Shown here: positions 36,823-45,874 of the stretch, one piece after another
Numbering within the stretch: the first letter of the stretch is position 1
Layout of the letters: each line of letters starts with the position of its first letter
Source of the DNA: Bin5 sp022821545
GTDB taxonomy: Bacteria > Chloroflexota > Anaerolineae > Caldilineales > Caldilineaceae
Direction of reading: 5' to 3'
Length of the DNA: 64,000 nucleotides
NCBI GenBank assembly: GCA_963664085.2
Contig: CAXXLO010000002.1
Coordinates: 4,278,001-4,342,000, forward strand
Notes under the pieces: model-generated
Databases searched by the model: none
Told to the model about the DNA's origin: nothing
Seen by the model: the letters and a program-made list of their open reading frames with translations, nothing else
Translations under genes and position numbers: made by a program

Positions 36823-37662
36823 ATGAGTAACGCATGGCTTGAGAACCTGGTCACGCCGGAGGAAGAGCGCGAGTTTGCCGAGCAGGGCTATATGGTCATT
36901 GAAGATGCAATCCCGCAGGACCTGGTGGAACGCGCACTCCGGGTTGTCGACCGTCTGACCGTCGACCAGAAGGCGAAGGAAGGTCTGGGACCCAATGATG
37001 GAATCAATATCTTTGACTTCATTGGAAAAGATGACGTTTTCCTGGAACTGCTGGACTATCCGACGACTTTCCCCAAGGTCTGGGGAATACTGGGCTGGAA
37101 CATTCAACTCTACCACTCGCATACGATTATCACGCCTCCCAACGCCGTTTCCGGTCCTGGGCAGCAGGGATTGAACTGGCATAAGGACAGCGGACGCCTC
37201 AACAATGAGTTGGAGACCGACCCGCAACCTCGCATTTCGCTGAAAGTGGCGTTCTTTCTGACGGACACGACCGAGCTGGGCCGGGCCAACCTCTATGTAA
37301 TACCCGGTAGTCATCTTCTGAACAAGCTGCCGGTAGATGAAGAAAAGAAACCAAAGGGCGGTATTGCAGTACGCGCCAAACCTGGAGACGCAGTCTTCTT
37401 CGATCGCCGCATCTGGCATGCTTCAAGTCCAAATACCTCCGACATGACGCGCAAGGTCCTTTTCTACGGTTACAGTTACCGGTGGCTGCGTCCACGCGAC
37501 AACATGACGGTAGACCATGTCATGGGTCGAATTGATCCGATCAGACAGCAGTTGCTTGGGGCCGCGCCGTCGGGATGGCATGGGTACTCGTCGCCCAAGC
37601 CGGAGGACGTGCCTTTGCGGGCGTGGATGCAGGAGAAGGCGGGGGCGAACGGTGCGGATTGA
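36823..37662 (+). CDS. PhyH family Fe(II)/2-oxoglutarate dioxygenase
   Basis: A 279-residue dioxygenase with intact triad H120-K-D122 and H199, and R210 for 2-oxoglutarate. GRANLYVIPGSHLLNKL (154-170) is the typical family strand. It has its own strong promoter and a GAGGAGAGG ribosome site. The gene after it, which would overlap its stop codon, is only a remnant (see 37652-37801), so an earlier operon PhyH-enolase seems to have been broken. The substrate is unknown. Confidence 0.93.
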   Translation: MSNAWLENLVTPEEEREFAEQGYMVIEDAIPQDLVERALRVVDRLTVDQKAKEGLGPNDGINIFDFIGKDDVFLELLDYPTTFPKVWGILGWNIQLYHSHTIITPPNAVSGPGQQGLNWHKDSGRLNNELETDPQPRISLKVAFFLTDTTELGRANLYVIPGSHLLNKLPVDEEKKPKGGIAVRAKPGDAVFFDRRIWHASSPNTSDMTRKVLFYGYSYRWLRPRDNMTVDHVMGRIDPIRQQLLGAAPSGWHGYSSPKPEDVPLRAWMQEKAGANGAD

Positions 37663-37801
37663 GCATGTTGAAGCAATCAACCTGCTTCACCGTTATCCGG
37701 AGGGGCGACGCTGGGCGAGGATTACGATCGCTGGCCGGCCTATGCGAGCGGGCTGCTGTGGAAGGACGACGTCAAGGAGCTTGCGGACAGCCCGGAACTA
37801 G
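37652..37801 (+). pseudogene. Possible remnant of an enolase-superfamily gene start
   Basis: GTG 37652 overlaps the PhyH stop in another frame and reads MRIEHVEAINLLHRYPEGRR, very like the N-termini of mandelate-racemase family proteins (a Met-Lys/Arg-Ile followed by VEAI). A later piece, AGCCGRTTS, recalls a conserved spot soon after, but then a TAG ends the frame at 50 codons. The rest of the gene is absent: the convergent PhyH-HEAT gene begins at once. Read as a truncated gene; chance similarity is possible. Confidence 0.4.
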
Positions 37802-37809
37802 CGGGTCTG

Positions 37810-39165
37810 TTACGGGGCTTGGATGCGCGTCAGAGCCAGACGGGCATTTTCTTGAACGTATCTGTTCTCGTCGCTTTGCGCTTGTCGCAAAGCGGGAAGT
37901 GCCGATTGTGCCCGAGGGCCGATTTTGGCGAGGGCAAGGGCGGCGTTGTGGCGAACGAAGTGGCAGCTGTCCTCCGAGAGAAGGCGGGCGAGCGAGCTGA
38001 CCCCTTCCGGCGCCGAGATGTTGCCGATGGCCTCCGCCGCATTGCGCCTCACCCATTCAGACTCATCCTCTAGTCGGTCGATCAGGCTTGGTACGGCAGT
38101 TCCGGCCTGGAGCCCGATATCGCCGAGAACGTCTGCGGCGGCCGCCCGCAGCGGCCATTGCTCGGATTCCAACGCCTTGAGAAGGCCGGGAACGGCCGCG
38201 GCGCCCTGGGCGCTGAGTCCAAAGCTGGAGAAGAGTTGGCTCGGATTCGTGTGCCGGGCGGCCAGATTGGTCTCAAGAAGGTCAATGGCTTCTGCCTCCC
38301 ACATTTCCATCAGCGTCTCAGTCCCTCCTTGTCCCTGGCAGGAAAGCCGGTAGACTTCCTCTAGGCGGTCTGCTTCAGACTGGCTCTCGCGCTTTTCGGC
38401 TGGTTTGCGCCCCGGCCCGATAGCCGGGACGGCCTTTTCTCCCGAGTTGCTCCCGTTCTCATTTGGAATATCGTTCCCCAGGTACCAGTCCCATACGCTG
38501 TGCCGCAACCCTGCAAGCTCGTTACTCGCAGCCCATTCCCGCCGCGCTGGATTGGAACAGCTCCATGACGGGCCGGTCGGCTCCTCCATGCGGCAAAAGA
38601 GAAACTTCATCATGAAACGGTTACGGTCGCTGCGATTCGTCGTAGCGCGGTGCCAGAGGTCGTAATGTACGATGGTGACCGTGCCGGCCTTGCCGCAGAG
38701 TAGGGCTTCTTCCTGTTTTTCGGCCTGGTTGCGGCTCGTATAGTATTGTGAAGAGGGCAGGACCGAAGTTGGCCCCATCTCAACGTTGACGTCCTGGGGA
38801 TAGTAGAAGGCCATTGCCCAGCGGGTACGGTGGTGGCGTACGTTTTGGTCGTCTTCGTAGCTGTCCTGGTGCTGGCGCTGCGCCGACTTCCGGGGCGGTG
38901 TCAGGTGGCAATGGCGGTGCGGATGCATGGCGTAGCCCGGACCGAGGACGCTGGTCAGCGCGCCGGTGACCGCCGGGTGTAAAAAAAGGTCGGCCAGCTG
39001 GGGGATTGCGGGCAGGATATCGTTGCCGGGGTTCCCTGTTGTCGAGAAGATCCCCTCAGCCTGGGCGCGCACGGAGTCATGAAAAGCCGGCGTAAACGCG
39101 GCCTCTACTTTCACATAGCCATTGACGATGAACTCCTGCATCTGCGAATCGGTGAGAAGCTTCAT
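37810..39165 (-). CDS. PhyH dioxygenase fused to HEAT repeats
   Basis: A 451-residue protein in two parts. Residues 1-200 are a PhyH-type oxygenase with H99-Q-D101, H172 and R181/R183 all in place. After a charged linker (about 225-280), residues 300-451 form four to five HEAT-like helical repeats (AAAVPGLLKALE, VPSLIDRLEDESEWVRRNAA, LARLLSEDSCHFVRHNAALA). HEAT repeats of this PBS-lyase style bind protein partners, which may target the oxygenase to a protein or carrier. ATG 39165 has AGGAG nine bases upstream; TTG 39174 does not. Confidence 0.9.
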   Translation of the reverse strand: MKLLTDSQMQEFIVNGYVKVEAAFTPAFHDSVRAQAEGIFSTTGNPGNDILPAIPQLADLFLHPAVTGALTSVLGPGYAMHPHRHCHLTPPRKSAQRQHQDSYEDDQNVRHHRTRWAMAFYYPQDVNVEMGPTSVLPSSQYYTSRNQAEKQEEALLCGKAGTVTIVHYDLWHRATTNRSDRNRFMMKFLFCRMEEPTGPSWSCSNPARREWAASNELAGLRHSVWDWYLGNDIPNENGSNSGEKAVPAIGPGRKPAEKRESQSEADRLEEVYRLSCQGQGGTETLMEMWEAEAIDLLETNLAARHTNPSQLFSSFGLSAQGAAAVPGLLKALESEQWPLRAAAADVLGDIGLQAGTAVPSLIDRLEDESEWVRRNAAEAIGNISAPEGVSSLARLLSEDSCHFVRHNAALALAKIGPRAQSALPALRQAQSDENRYVQENARLALTRIQAP

Positions 39166-39333
39166 CTTCGGCAACTCCTGGTCCGGGGGAGAGTGGCCGG
39201 AACGTTGTTAACCTGAGGAAAAGAAACGGATTGGCAACTGCAGCGTACTTCTAAGTATAACATGTCAGTCGGACAACTCCTGGTACATTGAGGCGCGAGG
39301 CGCGCCGCATATTGCCGAAACGAGACAGAAATA

Positions 39334-40104
39334 ATGAGCCAGACTACAGCACAGGAGGCGCCGGCCATGCAGACGCATCCGGCGGAGATCAACACGTGGG
39401 ATGAAGGGGAAACAGTGGGGGGCGCTGCGCCGATTGTGGTCGCCGAAAATATCCATAAGACATTTCGCAGCGGCGAGATCGAAGTACACGCGCTGCGAGG
39501 CGTGGACTTGACGATCGGGACCGGCGAGATGGTGGCGATCATGGGTCCGTCCGGCTGCGGCAAGACGACATTGCTCAATACGCTGTCCGGGCTGGACAGT
39601 TTCGACGACGGCCAGGTGACGATAGAGGGTACCTCGCTGGCAGACATGAATGACCGCAGGCGTACCGATTACCGCGCAAGGCGGATGGGGTTCGTCTTCC
39701 AGTCCTTCAACCTTCTGCCGGTGATCTCCGCGGTCGAAAATGTTGAAATGCCGCTTCTTGTCAGCGGCGAGCGGCCTGCGGAGGCGCGCATCCGATCGTT
39801 GGAGAGCCTGGAAAGCGTCGGGTTGGCCGACCGTGCATCTCACCGGCCAATGCAACTCTCAGGCGGACAGATCCAGCGGGTAACGATTGCGAGGGCGCTG
39901 GTCAACAACCCGGCGCTGGTCTGGGCGGACGAGCCGACAGGCAATCTGGACGTGGGAAGTTCGACCGAAGTGCTGGGGTTGATGCAGCGATTGAACCGGG
40001 AGCAGGGGCAGACTTTCGTTATCGTCACACATGATCCGCAGGTGGCTGCGCTCTGTGGGCGCATCGTCCGTATGAAAGACGGGGAGATTGTGGAGAATGA
40101 GTAG
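39334..40104 (+). CDS. ABC transporter ATP-binding protein, LolD/MacB type
   Basis: A 256-residue ATPase with Walker A GPSGCGKTT (from residue 71), signature LSGGQIQRV and Walker B LVWADEPTGNLD, where the TGNLD is typical of the MacB/LolD/FtsE branch. About 30 extra residues precede the usual start; ATG 39367 (MQTHPAEIN) is an alternative. It drives the giant FtsX-type permease whose start codon overlaps its stop by 8 bp, so the two are translationally coupled. Such systems move lipoproteins, peptides or antibiotics, or transmit mechanical signals. Confidence 0.94.
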   Translation: MSQTTAQEAPAMQTHPAEINTWDEGETVGGAAPIVVAENIHKTFRSGEIEVHALRGVDLTIGTGEMVAIMGPSGCGKTTLLNTLSGLDSFDDGQVTIEGTSLADMNDRRRTDYRARRMGFVFQSFNLLPVISAVENVEMPLLVSGERPAEARIRSLESLESVGLADRASHRPMQLSGGQIQRVTIARALVNNPALVWADEPTGNLDVGSSTEVLGLMQRLNREQGQTFVIVTHDPQVAALCGRIVRMKDGEIVENE

Positions 40105-43100
40105 CTTTCTCGGCTCGTTTGCCCTGTATCTGGCGGTTGCGCTTGGCCTGATCCTGGCCGGCGGCGCCCTCATTTCGCTGCGGAATCCGATTATCGGCAA
40201 ACTGGGCGTTCGCAATATCCCGAGGCGGCCCGCGCAGTCGACGCTGATCGTCTTCGGTCTAACGCTGAGCACGATGATCATCGTTTCGGCGCTCACATTG
40301 GGCGATACACTGGACAAAACGGTCCGGCGCCAGACGATTGACGCCTACGGGCAGATTGATCAGGTTGTTTCGCCCCCGTTTCTGATGGACCTGACGCAGC
40401 TGGCAGGCGGAGGCAGCATCGACCCTGAAGCGGCAAGCAGTCCGGAGAGCGCAGAGCTGTTGAATGCGCTGACCGGCGGCGATATCAATGCCCTGATTGC
40501 CATCCTTGAACAGGGGTTGCCCGGCATCACGGAGGAACGGAAGGCCCAGTTACAGGAGGATGCCTCGTCGTATCCCCTGATCGACGGGGTAGCCGGTTCG
40601 ATTCTCTTCCCAACCATCATTCGCAACGTAAGTACGGGGCAAGGGGAGCCGCTGGGCTTCATCTTTGCCGTTGATGAGGGCTACGATACAGGGTTCGGGC
40701 TGCACGACATTGAAGGCGTACCGGTGCGGACGGCCGACCTGCGCCACGGTATCGGGGATGTCTTCGTCGAGCTTGTCGGGCTGTGGGAGCAGACCGGAGA
40801 GACGGCTGAGGTGATCGGGACGGCGATCGGGTTGGAAGAGACCAGTCTGGCAGGGACTGCGCTGGCGCTCGGCGCGGCAGGAGCGGTGTTGCTGCAGGAA
40901 GAAGGTCCAAGCTTCACACTTCGGCAGCTGGAGCTTCCCGTACAGGTCCTGAGAAACCTTGGTTTCCCCGGTGAAATCCTCGACCAGATCGACTCTGACG
41001 TGATCAGCCTGGAGGCCCTTGGGATAACGGACGAGGACCTGGCCCAACTGAATCTGGACCCTGACGCCCCAATCATGGTGCCAACGCTGCCGATGCTTGG
41101 CTTCGACGTTCCTGACCAGCAGGAGCTGATCATTGCGGCGACGGAGGCGCTCAGCTCGATCAACCTCAACACGCTGGGTCAGGACGTGGACGAGAGGCTT
41201 GGTCAGTTTGGGCTGCAGTTGCGTCAGGGAGAAGTGTACTTGAACGAGCTTGGCGCTATCCAGCTCGATGCGCGAGCCGGCGACCTGCTGGAGATCTTCA
41301 TTGGCCCGATTCCGGTTCCTTATCGAGTTCGGGCGGTGGTGGCTGAGGCGGGCCCGCTGGGAGCGGTCCTGCCTGTCGTAATGATGCACACGGATGAGGC
41401 GCAGAAGCTGCTCTTCATGCCGGACAAGGTCAACAACATCCTGATCTCGAACGCCGGCGATGAAGTCAGCGGAATGGTACACACCACCGACGTGAGCGAC
41501 CACCTGCGGGCGCTGTCGCTCAACGAGGAAAGGGCGGCTGGCCTGTTGGAGGTCCTGCGCAGGCCGGAAATTGCCAGGATCATTCGTCAAGAGTCCGTCG
41601 CGCCGGTCAACCCGCTCTTTGGAGACGACGTGCCTGAGTTCATCATGCAGATCGCCGGCATGTGGACGCAGGCGACCAGCTTCGAGTCCGACCTTGACGT
41701 ATTGGTCGACCACCTCGACGGCCCTTCGGAAGGCGTTGTACCAATTGCATTGCGAGGAGCGCTAAGCAGTGGAGCCGTTCATGACTGGTTGAGATCACTG
41801 CCGTTGGGCAACGATGACCGGCGGGCGCTTGAAGCGGCCATGGCCGATCTGCGGGACTTTGAAGTGCTCGCGCCGCTCAGCAAGCAGTTCGTCACAGACG
41901 TAGCGGAAATCGGCGGCATCGCCTTGGGAACCGTTTTCTCAAGCTTTGGGATTCTATCGATTTTTGCGGGCGTGCTGCTGATCTTTCTGATCTTCGTAAT
42001 GCTGGCGGCGGAGCGGCGCAGCGAACTGGGCATTGCGCGCGCGGTCGGCATGAGGCGCGTCCACCTCGTGCAGATGTTTGTTACGGAAGGGCTGGTTTAC
42101 GACCTCGCGGCGGCGTTGGTCGGCCTGGGGCTGGGCCTGCTTGTGTCGTATGGCATGATCGGATTCGTGAGCGGTCTTCTCAACAGCATAGTTGAGCGAA
42201 TCGAGGGGGCCTCGGCGCCCATCCGCTTCTACTGGCATGCGGCGCCTGCTTCCCTCATTATTGCCTACTGTCTCGGAGTAATTCTTACCTTCGTAGTCGT
42301 TACGGTTGCCTCCTGGAACGTTAGCCGGCTCAACATCATTTCAGCCATCCGCAACTTGCCGGATACCTCAAACGGAAAGAAGCAGGGCGTCTTAAGTCTC
42401 TCGCTGCGCCTGCTGGTGCTCATATTCCTGCTCGGAGTCGGCGGGTATCTGACATGGCTGGGCCGGGAGAACGGGCAGACGGTCGCCTTTGTCGGCGCCA
42501 CTTTGTTGTTGGTTGGCCTGGGGTGGGGCGGCGCGTGGTTGGGCCGTCGTTGGACTGCCGGACAGGCCGCGCTTCGCCTCCGCCTGGCATATACATTTAT
42601 TGGCGCGGGCCTGCTTGCCTTGTGGGGCGTGCCCTGGAGCGACATTCTCGACACCGACCTGCCGTGGTTCAACCAGAACCCCGGTTTCACGCTGCTATCT
42701 TTTGCACTGAGCGGGCCGCTGATCATCATCGGCGCAATCATGGTGATCATGTTCAACGCCGACAGCCTTGCGGGCCTGTTTGTGCGGCTTGTGGGAGGAG
42801 TCGGGCCGCTCACCCCCGTACTCAAGACTGCGGTGGCCTACCCTCTCAGCAATCGATTCCGGACAGGGACGGCGATGCTGCTGTTCGCAATGGTGATTAC
42901 GACGGTTACGGTGATGAGCGTGGTGATTCGGGCGACCGAGGTCGTTACCGAGCCAAGCGAACAGCGCACGGCCGGATTCGACATAGTCATGTCGCCGAGC
43001 CTGCTCAGTCTGTTCGACCCGGTCACCGACATCCACGAAGAGGCGGAGAAGCGGGCTGATTTTCCCAGGGACAGGCTGGCGGTTCTGGGATCAGTGGCGC

Positions 43101-44227
43101 GCATGGGGGTCACGGCGCAGCAGTTGGAGCCCCCCGAAAGTGGAACAGTCGAAACTTCGACGGTTAACATGGCCGGCATTGATGAAGGCTATGCCGCGCA
43201 GGCCGCGCTGCACTACGGATTCCAGATGCGTGCAGAGGGTTTCGGGACCGACGAGGAGATCTGGCAGGCGCTGGCGGAGCGGGATGACGTTGCGGTGGTC
43301 ACGTCAAGATGGGTCGAAGAGCCGCCTGTGGAAAATGGAGACGCCCCCGGAGACGGATTGGGAAGAGGAGGGCGCGCTAACGGCCCCCCTTGGAGCAGGG
43401 GACTGGAGTTGCAGGGATTCTACCTTGAAGAAGGAGGAACGCTTCCCCGAGTGATGGTTGAGCTCAGCAACCGACCGGACAGCCTGACCACGGGAGCGGG
43501 ATTTGCAATTGGCGGCGTTGAGGCAGAGGTCTCGACCACCAGCCCGACCGGAGTAGAGGGCGGGGAAGAGGTGACGCACAGGGTACAGGTCATCGGCGTA
43601 CTTGCGGATGACGAAACGCTGGCTGAGGCCAGTTTCCAGATCAACCGGCGGGTCCTGGATATTCTCAATGGCGAGCCGGTGGAGCCTGACGTCTTCTATG
43701 CAAAGGTCGCGGAAGGCGAGAGCGTGGGCGAAACGGCGCAAGCCCTGGAGAAGTCGATGCTGAGCAGCGGTTTGAATGCAGCGCCGCTCTCCGAGCTTTT
43801 CGCGGCCGGACAGGCCATTCTGCGGGGCATCCTGGGACTGTTTCAGGGCTTTCTGGCCCTGGGGCTGGTTGTCGGCATTGCCGGTCTGGGCGTGATCAGC
43901 AGCAGAACTGTGGTCGAAAGGAGGCAGCAGATCGGCGTCTTGCGGGCAATTGGCTACCCGCCAGGCACCGTGGCGCTGTTGTTTGTTCTGGAGGCTAACT
44001 TCATCGCGCTCACGGGAATTCTTTTGGGTGGCGTAACGGGACTGATTTTGGGCGACAAAACTATCGGCCAAGCCTATGACTTGGCAACGCAACAGAGTTT
44101 TCCTACCCCGTGGCTGACGATCGCGGGGATGCTGGCCGCGGCCTGGCTCTTTTCGCTGCTGACGACGATTCTGCCGGCGTGGCAGGCGTCGCGCATCTAT
44201 CCGGCGGAGGCGCTCCGGTATGAGTAG
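40097..44227 (+). CDS. Giant FtsX/MacB-type ABC permease with two permease domains
   Basis: A 1376-residue membrane protein. Helices near residues 8-27 and 52-68 precede a large extracytoplasmic region to about 610. A first FtsX block follows (614-650 with ERRSELGIARAVGMRR, 660-690, 718-745), then four or five helices (765-945), a second external region (946-1240), and a second FtsX block (1245-1376) with ERRQQIGVLRAIGYPPGT, ending PAEALRYE. Two FtsX modules in one chain can make the whole channel. No partner adaptor gene adjoins. Substrate unknown. Confidence 0.92.
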   Translation: MSSFLGSFALYLAVALGLILAGGALISLRNPIIGKLGVRNIPRRPAQSTLIVFGLTLSTMIIVSALTLGDTLDKTVRRQTIDAYGQIDQVVSPPFLMDLTQLAGGGSIDPEAASSPESAELLNALTGGDINALIAILEQGLPGITEERKAQLQEDASSYPLIDGVAGSILFPTIIRNVSTGQGEPLGFIFAVDEGYDTGFGLHDIEGVPVRTADLRHGIGDVFVELVGLWEQTGETAEVIGTAIGLEETSLAGTALALGAAGAVLLQEEGPSFTLRQLELPVQVLRNLGFPGEILDQIDSDVISLEALGITDEDLAQLNLDPDAPIMVPTLPMLGFDVPDQQELIIAATEALSSINLNTLGQDVDERLGQFGLQLRQGEVYLNELGAIQLDARAGDLLEIFIGPIPVPYRVRAVVAEAGPLGAVLPVVMMHTDEAQKLLFMPDKVNNILISNAGDEVSGMVHTTDVSDHLRALSLNEERAAGLLEVLRRPEIARIIRQESVAPVNPLFGDDVPEFIMQIAGMWTQATSFESDLDVLVDHLDGPSEGVVPIALRGALSSGAVHDWLRSLPLGNDDRRALEAAMADLRDFEVLAPLSKQFVTDVAEIGGIALGTVFSSFGILSIFAGVLLIFLIFVMLAAERRSELGIARAVGMRRVHLVQMFVTEGLVYDLAAALVGLGLGLLVSYGMIGFVSGLLNSIVERIEGASAPIRFYWHAAPASLIIAYCLGVILTFVVVTVASWNVSRLNIISAIRNLPDTSNGKKQGVLSLSLRLLVLIFLLGVGGYLTWLGRENGQTVAFVGATLLLVGLGWGGAWLGRRWTAGQAALRLRLAYTFIGAGLLALWGVPWSDILDTDLPWFNQNPGFTLLSFALSGPLIIIGAIMVIMFNADSLAGLFVRLVGGVGPLTPVLKTAVAYPLSNRFRTGTAMLLFAMVITTVTVMSVVIRATEVVTEPSEQRTAGFDIVMSPSLLSLFDPVTDIHEEAEKRADFPRDRLAVLGSVARMGVTAQQLEPPESGTVETSTVNMAGIDEGYAAQAALHYGFQMRAEGFGTDEEIWQALAERDDVAVVTSRWVEEPPVENGDAPGDGLGRGGRANGPPWSRGLELQGFYLEEGGTLPRVMVELSNRPDSLTTGAGFAIGGVEAEVSTTSPTGVEGGEEVTHRVQVIGVLADDETLAEASFQINRRVLDILNGEPVEPDVFYAKVAEGESVGETAQALEKSMLSSGLNAAPLSELFAAGQAILRGILGLFQGFLALGLVVGIAGLGVISSRTVVERRQQIGVLRAIGYPPGTVALLFVLEANFIALTGILLGGVTGLILGDKTIGQAYDLATQQSFPTPWLTIAGMLAAAWLFSLLTTILPAWQASRIYPAEALRYE

Positions 44228-44296
44228 GCGGCGTCGAAAACTTCCCTGTCGCGGCAGCGGAGAGCCATTCAGCCGGCGGGCCGGAAGGACGCGCGT

Positions 44297-44743
44297 TTAC
44301 CAATCGTAGTGCTTGTACTTTTGCGCCCAACCGCCGCTTGATGATAGCATTTCGCCTGCTTCGATAAAGAACAGCCAGCGAGGCTCCTGCATGGTTGCTT
44401 CAAGATACTTCAGGCCGGCTGCGCCACCGTAGCGTTCGGCCATCTCCTGGCCGATAGCGACCCAACGGCCGCCCACGTTCGGCTCTTCCACAACCTTTGC
44501 GCTTCCTTTGACAAGCACACGGCGTCCATCTTCGGCGTCGATACAAAGGAAGACCCTCCCGTCATTCTTCAGATAGCCGGCCCAGGCCGACCTGGCGCGC
44601 GGCACGACATAGAAGCCGCCGTCTGCGTAAGTGAACCAGCAGGGCACAACGTACGGCGCGCCTTCATAGTCCACGCAGGCCAGGCGGCAGATGGTATTGC
44701 TATGCAGCAGGTCGTCTATCTGCGACTGGTTCATTACAGGCAT
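44297..44743 (-). CDS. Split-barrel FMN-binding protein, pyridoxamine-5'-phosphate-oxidase-like
   Basis: A 148-residue protein with the split beta-barrel pattern of this family: ICRLACVDYEGAPYVVPCWF, then a barrel strand with RVLVKGSAKVVEE and an aromatic end (EPRWLFFIEAGEML). It is close to NimA-like and general-stress flavoproteins rather than PdxH. Members bind FMN or F420 and reduce small molecules. The gene is convergent with the FtsX gene and divergent from a second split-barrel gene, which suggests paralogous or related roles. Confidence 0.87.
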   Translation of the reverse strand: MPVMNQSQIDDLLHSNTICRLACVDYEGAPYVVPCWFTYADGGFYVVPRARSAWAGYLKNDGRVFLCIDAEDGRRVLVKGSAKVVEEPNVGGRWVAIGQEMAERYGGAAGLKYLEATMQEPRWLFFIEAGEMLSSSGGWAQKYKHYDW

Positions 44744-44919
44744 CGCTCGCTCCTGTCTGTCCTTTCGGACCTGAGAATTCTCTTGCCCAATTCAGATACA
44801 GTGTACAGCGATCGTGTGTCGGTGACGGGCCGGATCGCGCGTCCCGGTAACCGCACTCGCACCGCTGTCTACAGATAGGGCTACCCTATACCATTTGCGG
44901 AGAATTCTCAAACCGGGTT

Positions 44920-44948
44920 TCGACAAGGTACTCTCTTTCTGCTATGAT
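44920..44948 (+). promoter_or_regulatory. Sigma-70 promoter for the gene at 45057
   Basis: TCGACA (44920-44925), a 17-bp spacer and TATGAT (44943-44948), about 100 bp before the ATG. Confidence 0.55.
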
Positions 44949-45056
44949 TTTCGGTTAGCGCGTCCAGGGTCGGATGGCGCTGATCCGAATACTGCCGGCA
45001 GATCGAAGGGCATCGCGTCCCCGGTTCAGCCGGCGCTTAATTGGGAGATTGCTGAT

Positions 45057-45476
45057 ATGAATGTTCAACTCTCGGATTTTTTGCAGGCCGACCGTCATGC
45101 GATCCTGGCGACAATTGGAAGAAACGGAGCGCCTCAGCTTACGCCGGTCTGGTACATATTGGAAGATGGCGTACTGTATGTCAGCGCGCAAACCAGAACC
45201 GTAAAAATCAGGAATCTGCGGCGGGACCCGACGGTTACGGTTTGCATCGACGGCGGCAGAGGCGATGCCCGCTATGTCGTTTTCTATGGCAAGGCCGAAC
45301 TGATCGAGCCGGGCGAACGCCAGAGAGAATTGCGGTGGAAAATTGTACGACACTACTATGCCGACGAAACAGAGGCCGAACGCTATTATGAAACAGTCCG
45401 GGACACGGAAGGCGCAATCATCGCCCTGCGGGCGGAAAGAACTGTCTTGAGTGGTTTCGGCCGGACCGAAAGTTAG
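45057..45476 (+). CDS. PPOX-class F420- or FMN-dependent split-barrel protein
   Basis: A 139-residue protein. The start MNVQLSDFLQADRHAILATI, then GAPQLTPVWY, VSAQTRTVKIRNLRRDP and YVVFYGKAEL, follow the family of F420-dependent reductases/biliverdin-reductase-like proteins common in actinobacteria and Chloroflexota. The frame runs 54 codons further upstream, but homology and a GGGAGA ribosome site fix ATG 45057. Cofactor choice cannot be decided here. Confidence 0.88.
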   Translation: MNVQLSDFLQADRHAILATIGRNGAPQLTPVWYILEDGVLYVSAQTRTVKIRNLRRDPTVTVCIDGGRGDARYVVFYGKAELIEPGERQRELRWKIVRHYYADETEAERYYETVRDTEGAIIALRAERTVLSGFGRTES

Positions 45477-45571
45477 AATGCCCTCTTTCCCCGGGTAACC
45501 AGCAGACTGGGGATCCGTCAATCGTATTCTGCGTGAGGCCGGAGGGAAAGTGTGCGGAGGGAGAGTGTAAT

Positions 45572-45772
45572 GTGTGCCGAAACATCAGAAAGCTGCGCAA
45601 TCCGGAGCGACAGCCAACGCAACGGGAGTTGGAGGACGCGGCCCTTCAGTTCGTTAGAAAAGTGAGCGGATATCGAAGGCCGTCCAGGGCAAATGAAAGC
45701 GCGTTTGACAAGGCTGTCGAAGAGATCGCTTCAGCAACGCGTCGCATGTTTGAAAATCTTGAGACCAGGTAG
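45572..45772 (+). CDS. DUF2277 family small protein
   Basis: A 66-residue protein. From GTG 45572 it begins MCRNIRKLRNPERQPTQREL, the invariant start of DUF2277 proteins, then ALQFVRKVSGYRRPS and a C-terminal helix ending FENLETR. Family length is about 60-90. GGAGG lies 11 bp upstream. The function of DUF2277 is unknown; the Cys-Arg start and basic helix are conserved. Confidence 0.85.
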   Translation: MCRNIRKLRNPERQPTQRELEDAALQFVRKVSGYRRPSRANESAFDKAVEEIASATRRMFENLETR

Positions 45773-45806
45773 GGAGACTTTGCCGGAACGGGCAGTTTGC
45801 CGACTG

Positions 45807-45838
45807 CCGGTCTAACACGCTTTACCGGTCTAACCCGC
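45807..45838. repeat. Tandem 14-nt direct repeat upstream of fhs
   Basis: CCGGTCTAACACGC (45807-45820) and CCGGTCTAACCCGC (45825-45838) differ by one base and repeat with an 18-bp period. They begin in the right arm of a small hairpin (GGCAGT 45791-45796 with ACTGCC 45803-45808) and end 36 bp before the fhs start. A tandem operator is possible. Confidence 0.5.
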
Positions 45839-45874
45839 ATTAATTGTAGAGTTGAGGACTACAGGAGCTATTCA

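Noticed and set aside
40550..41713. 387-residue open frame opposite the FtsX-type permease
   Set aside because: It lies within a continuous 1376-codon gene and has no recognisable domain.
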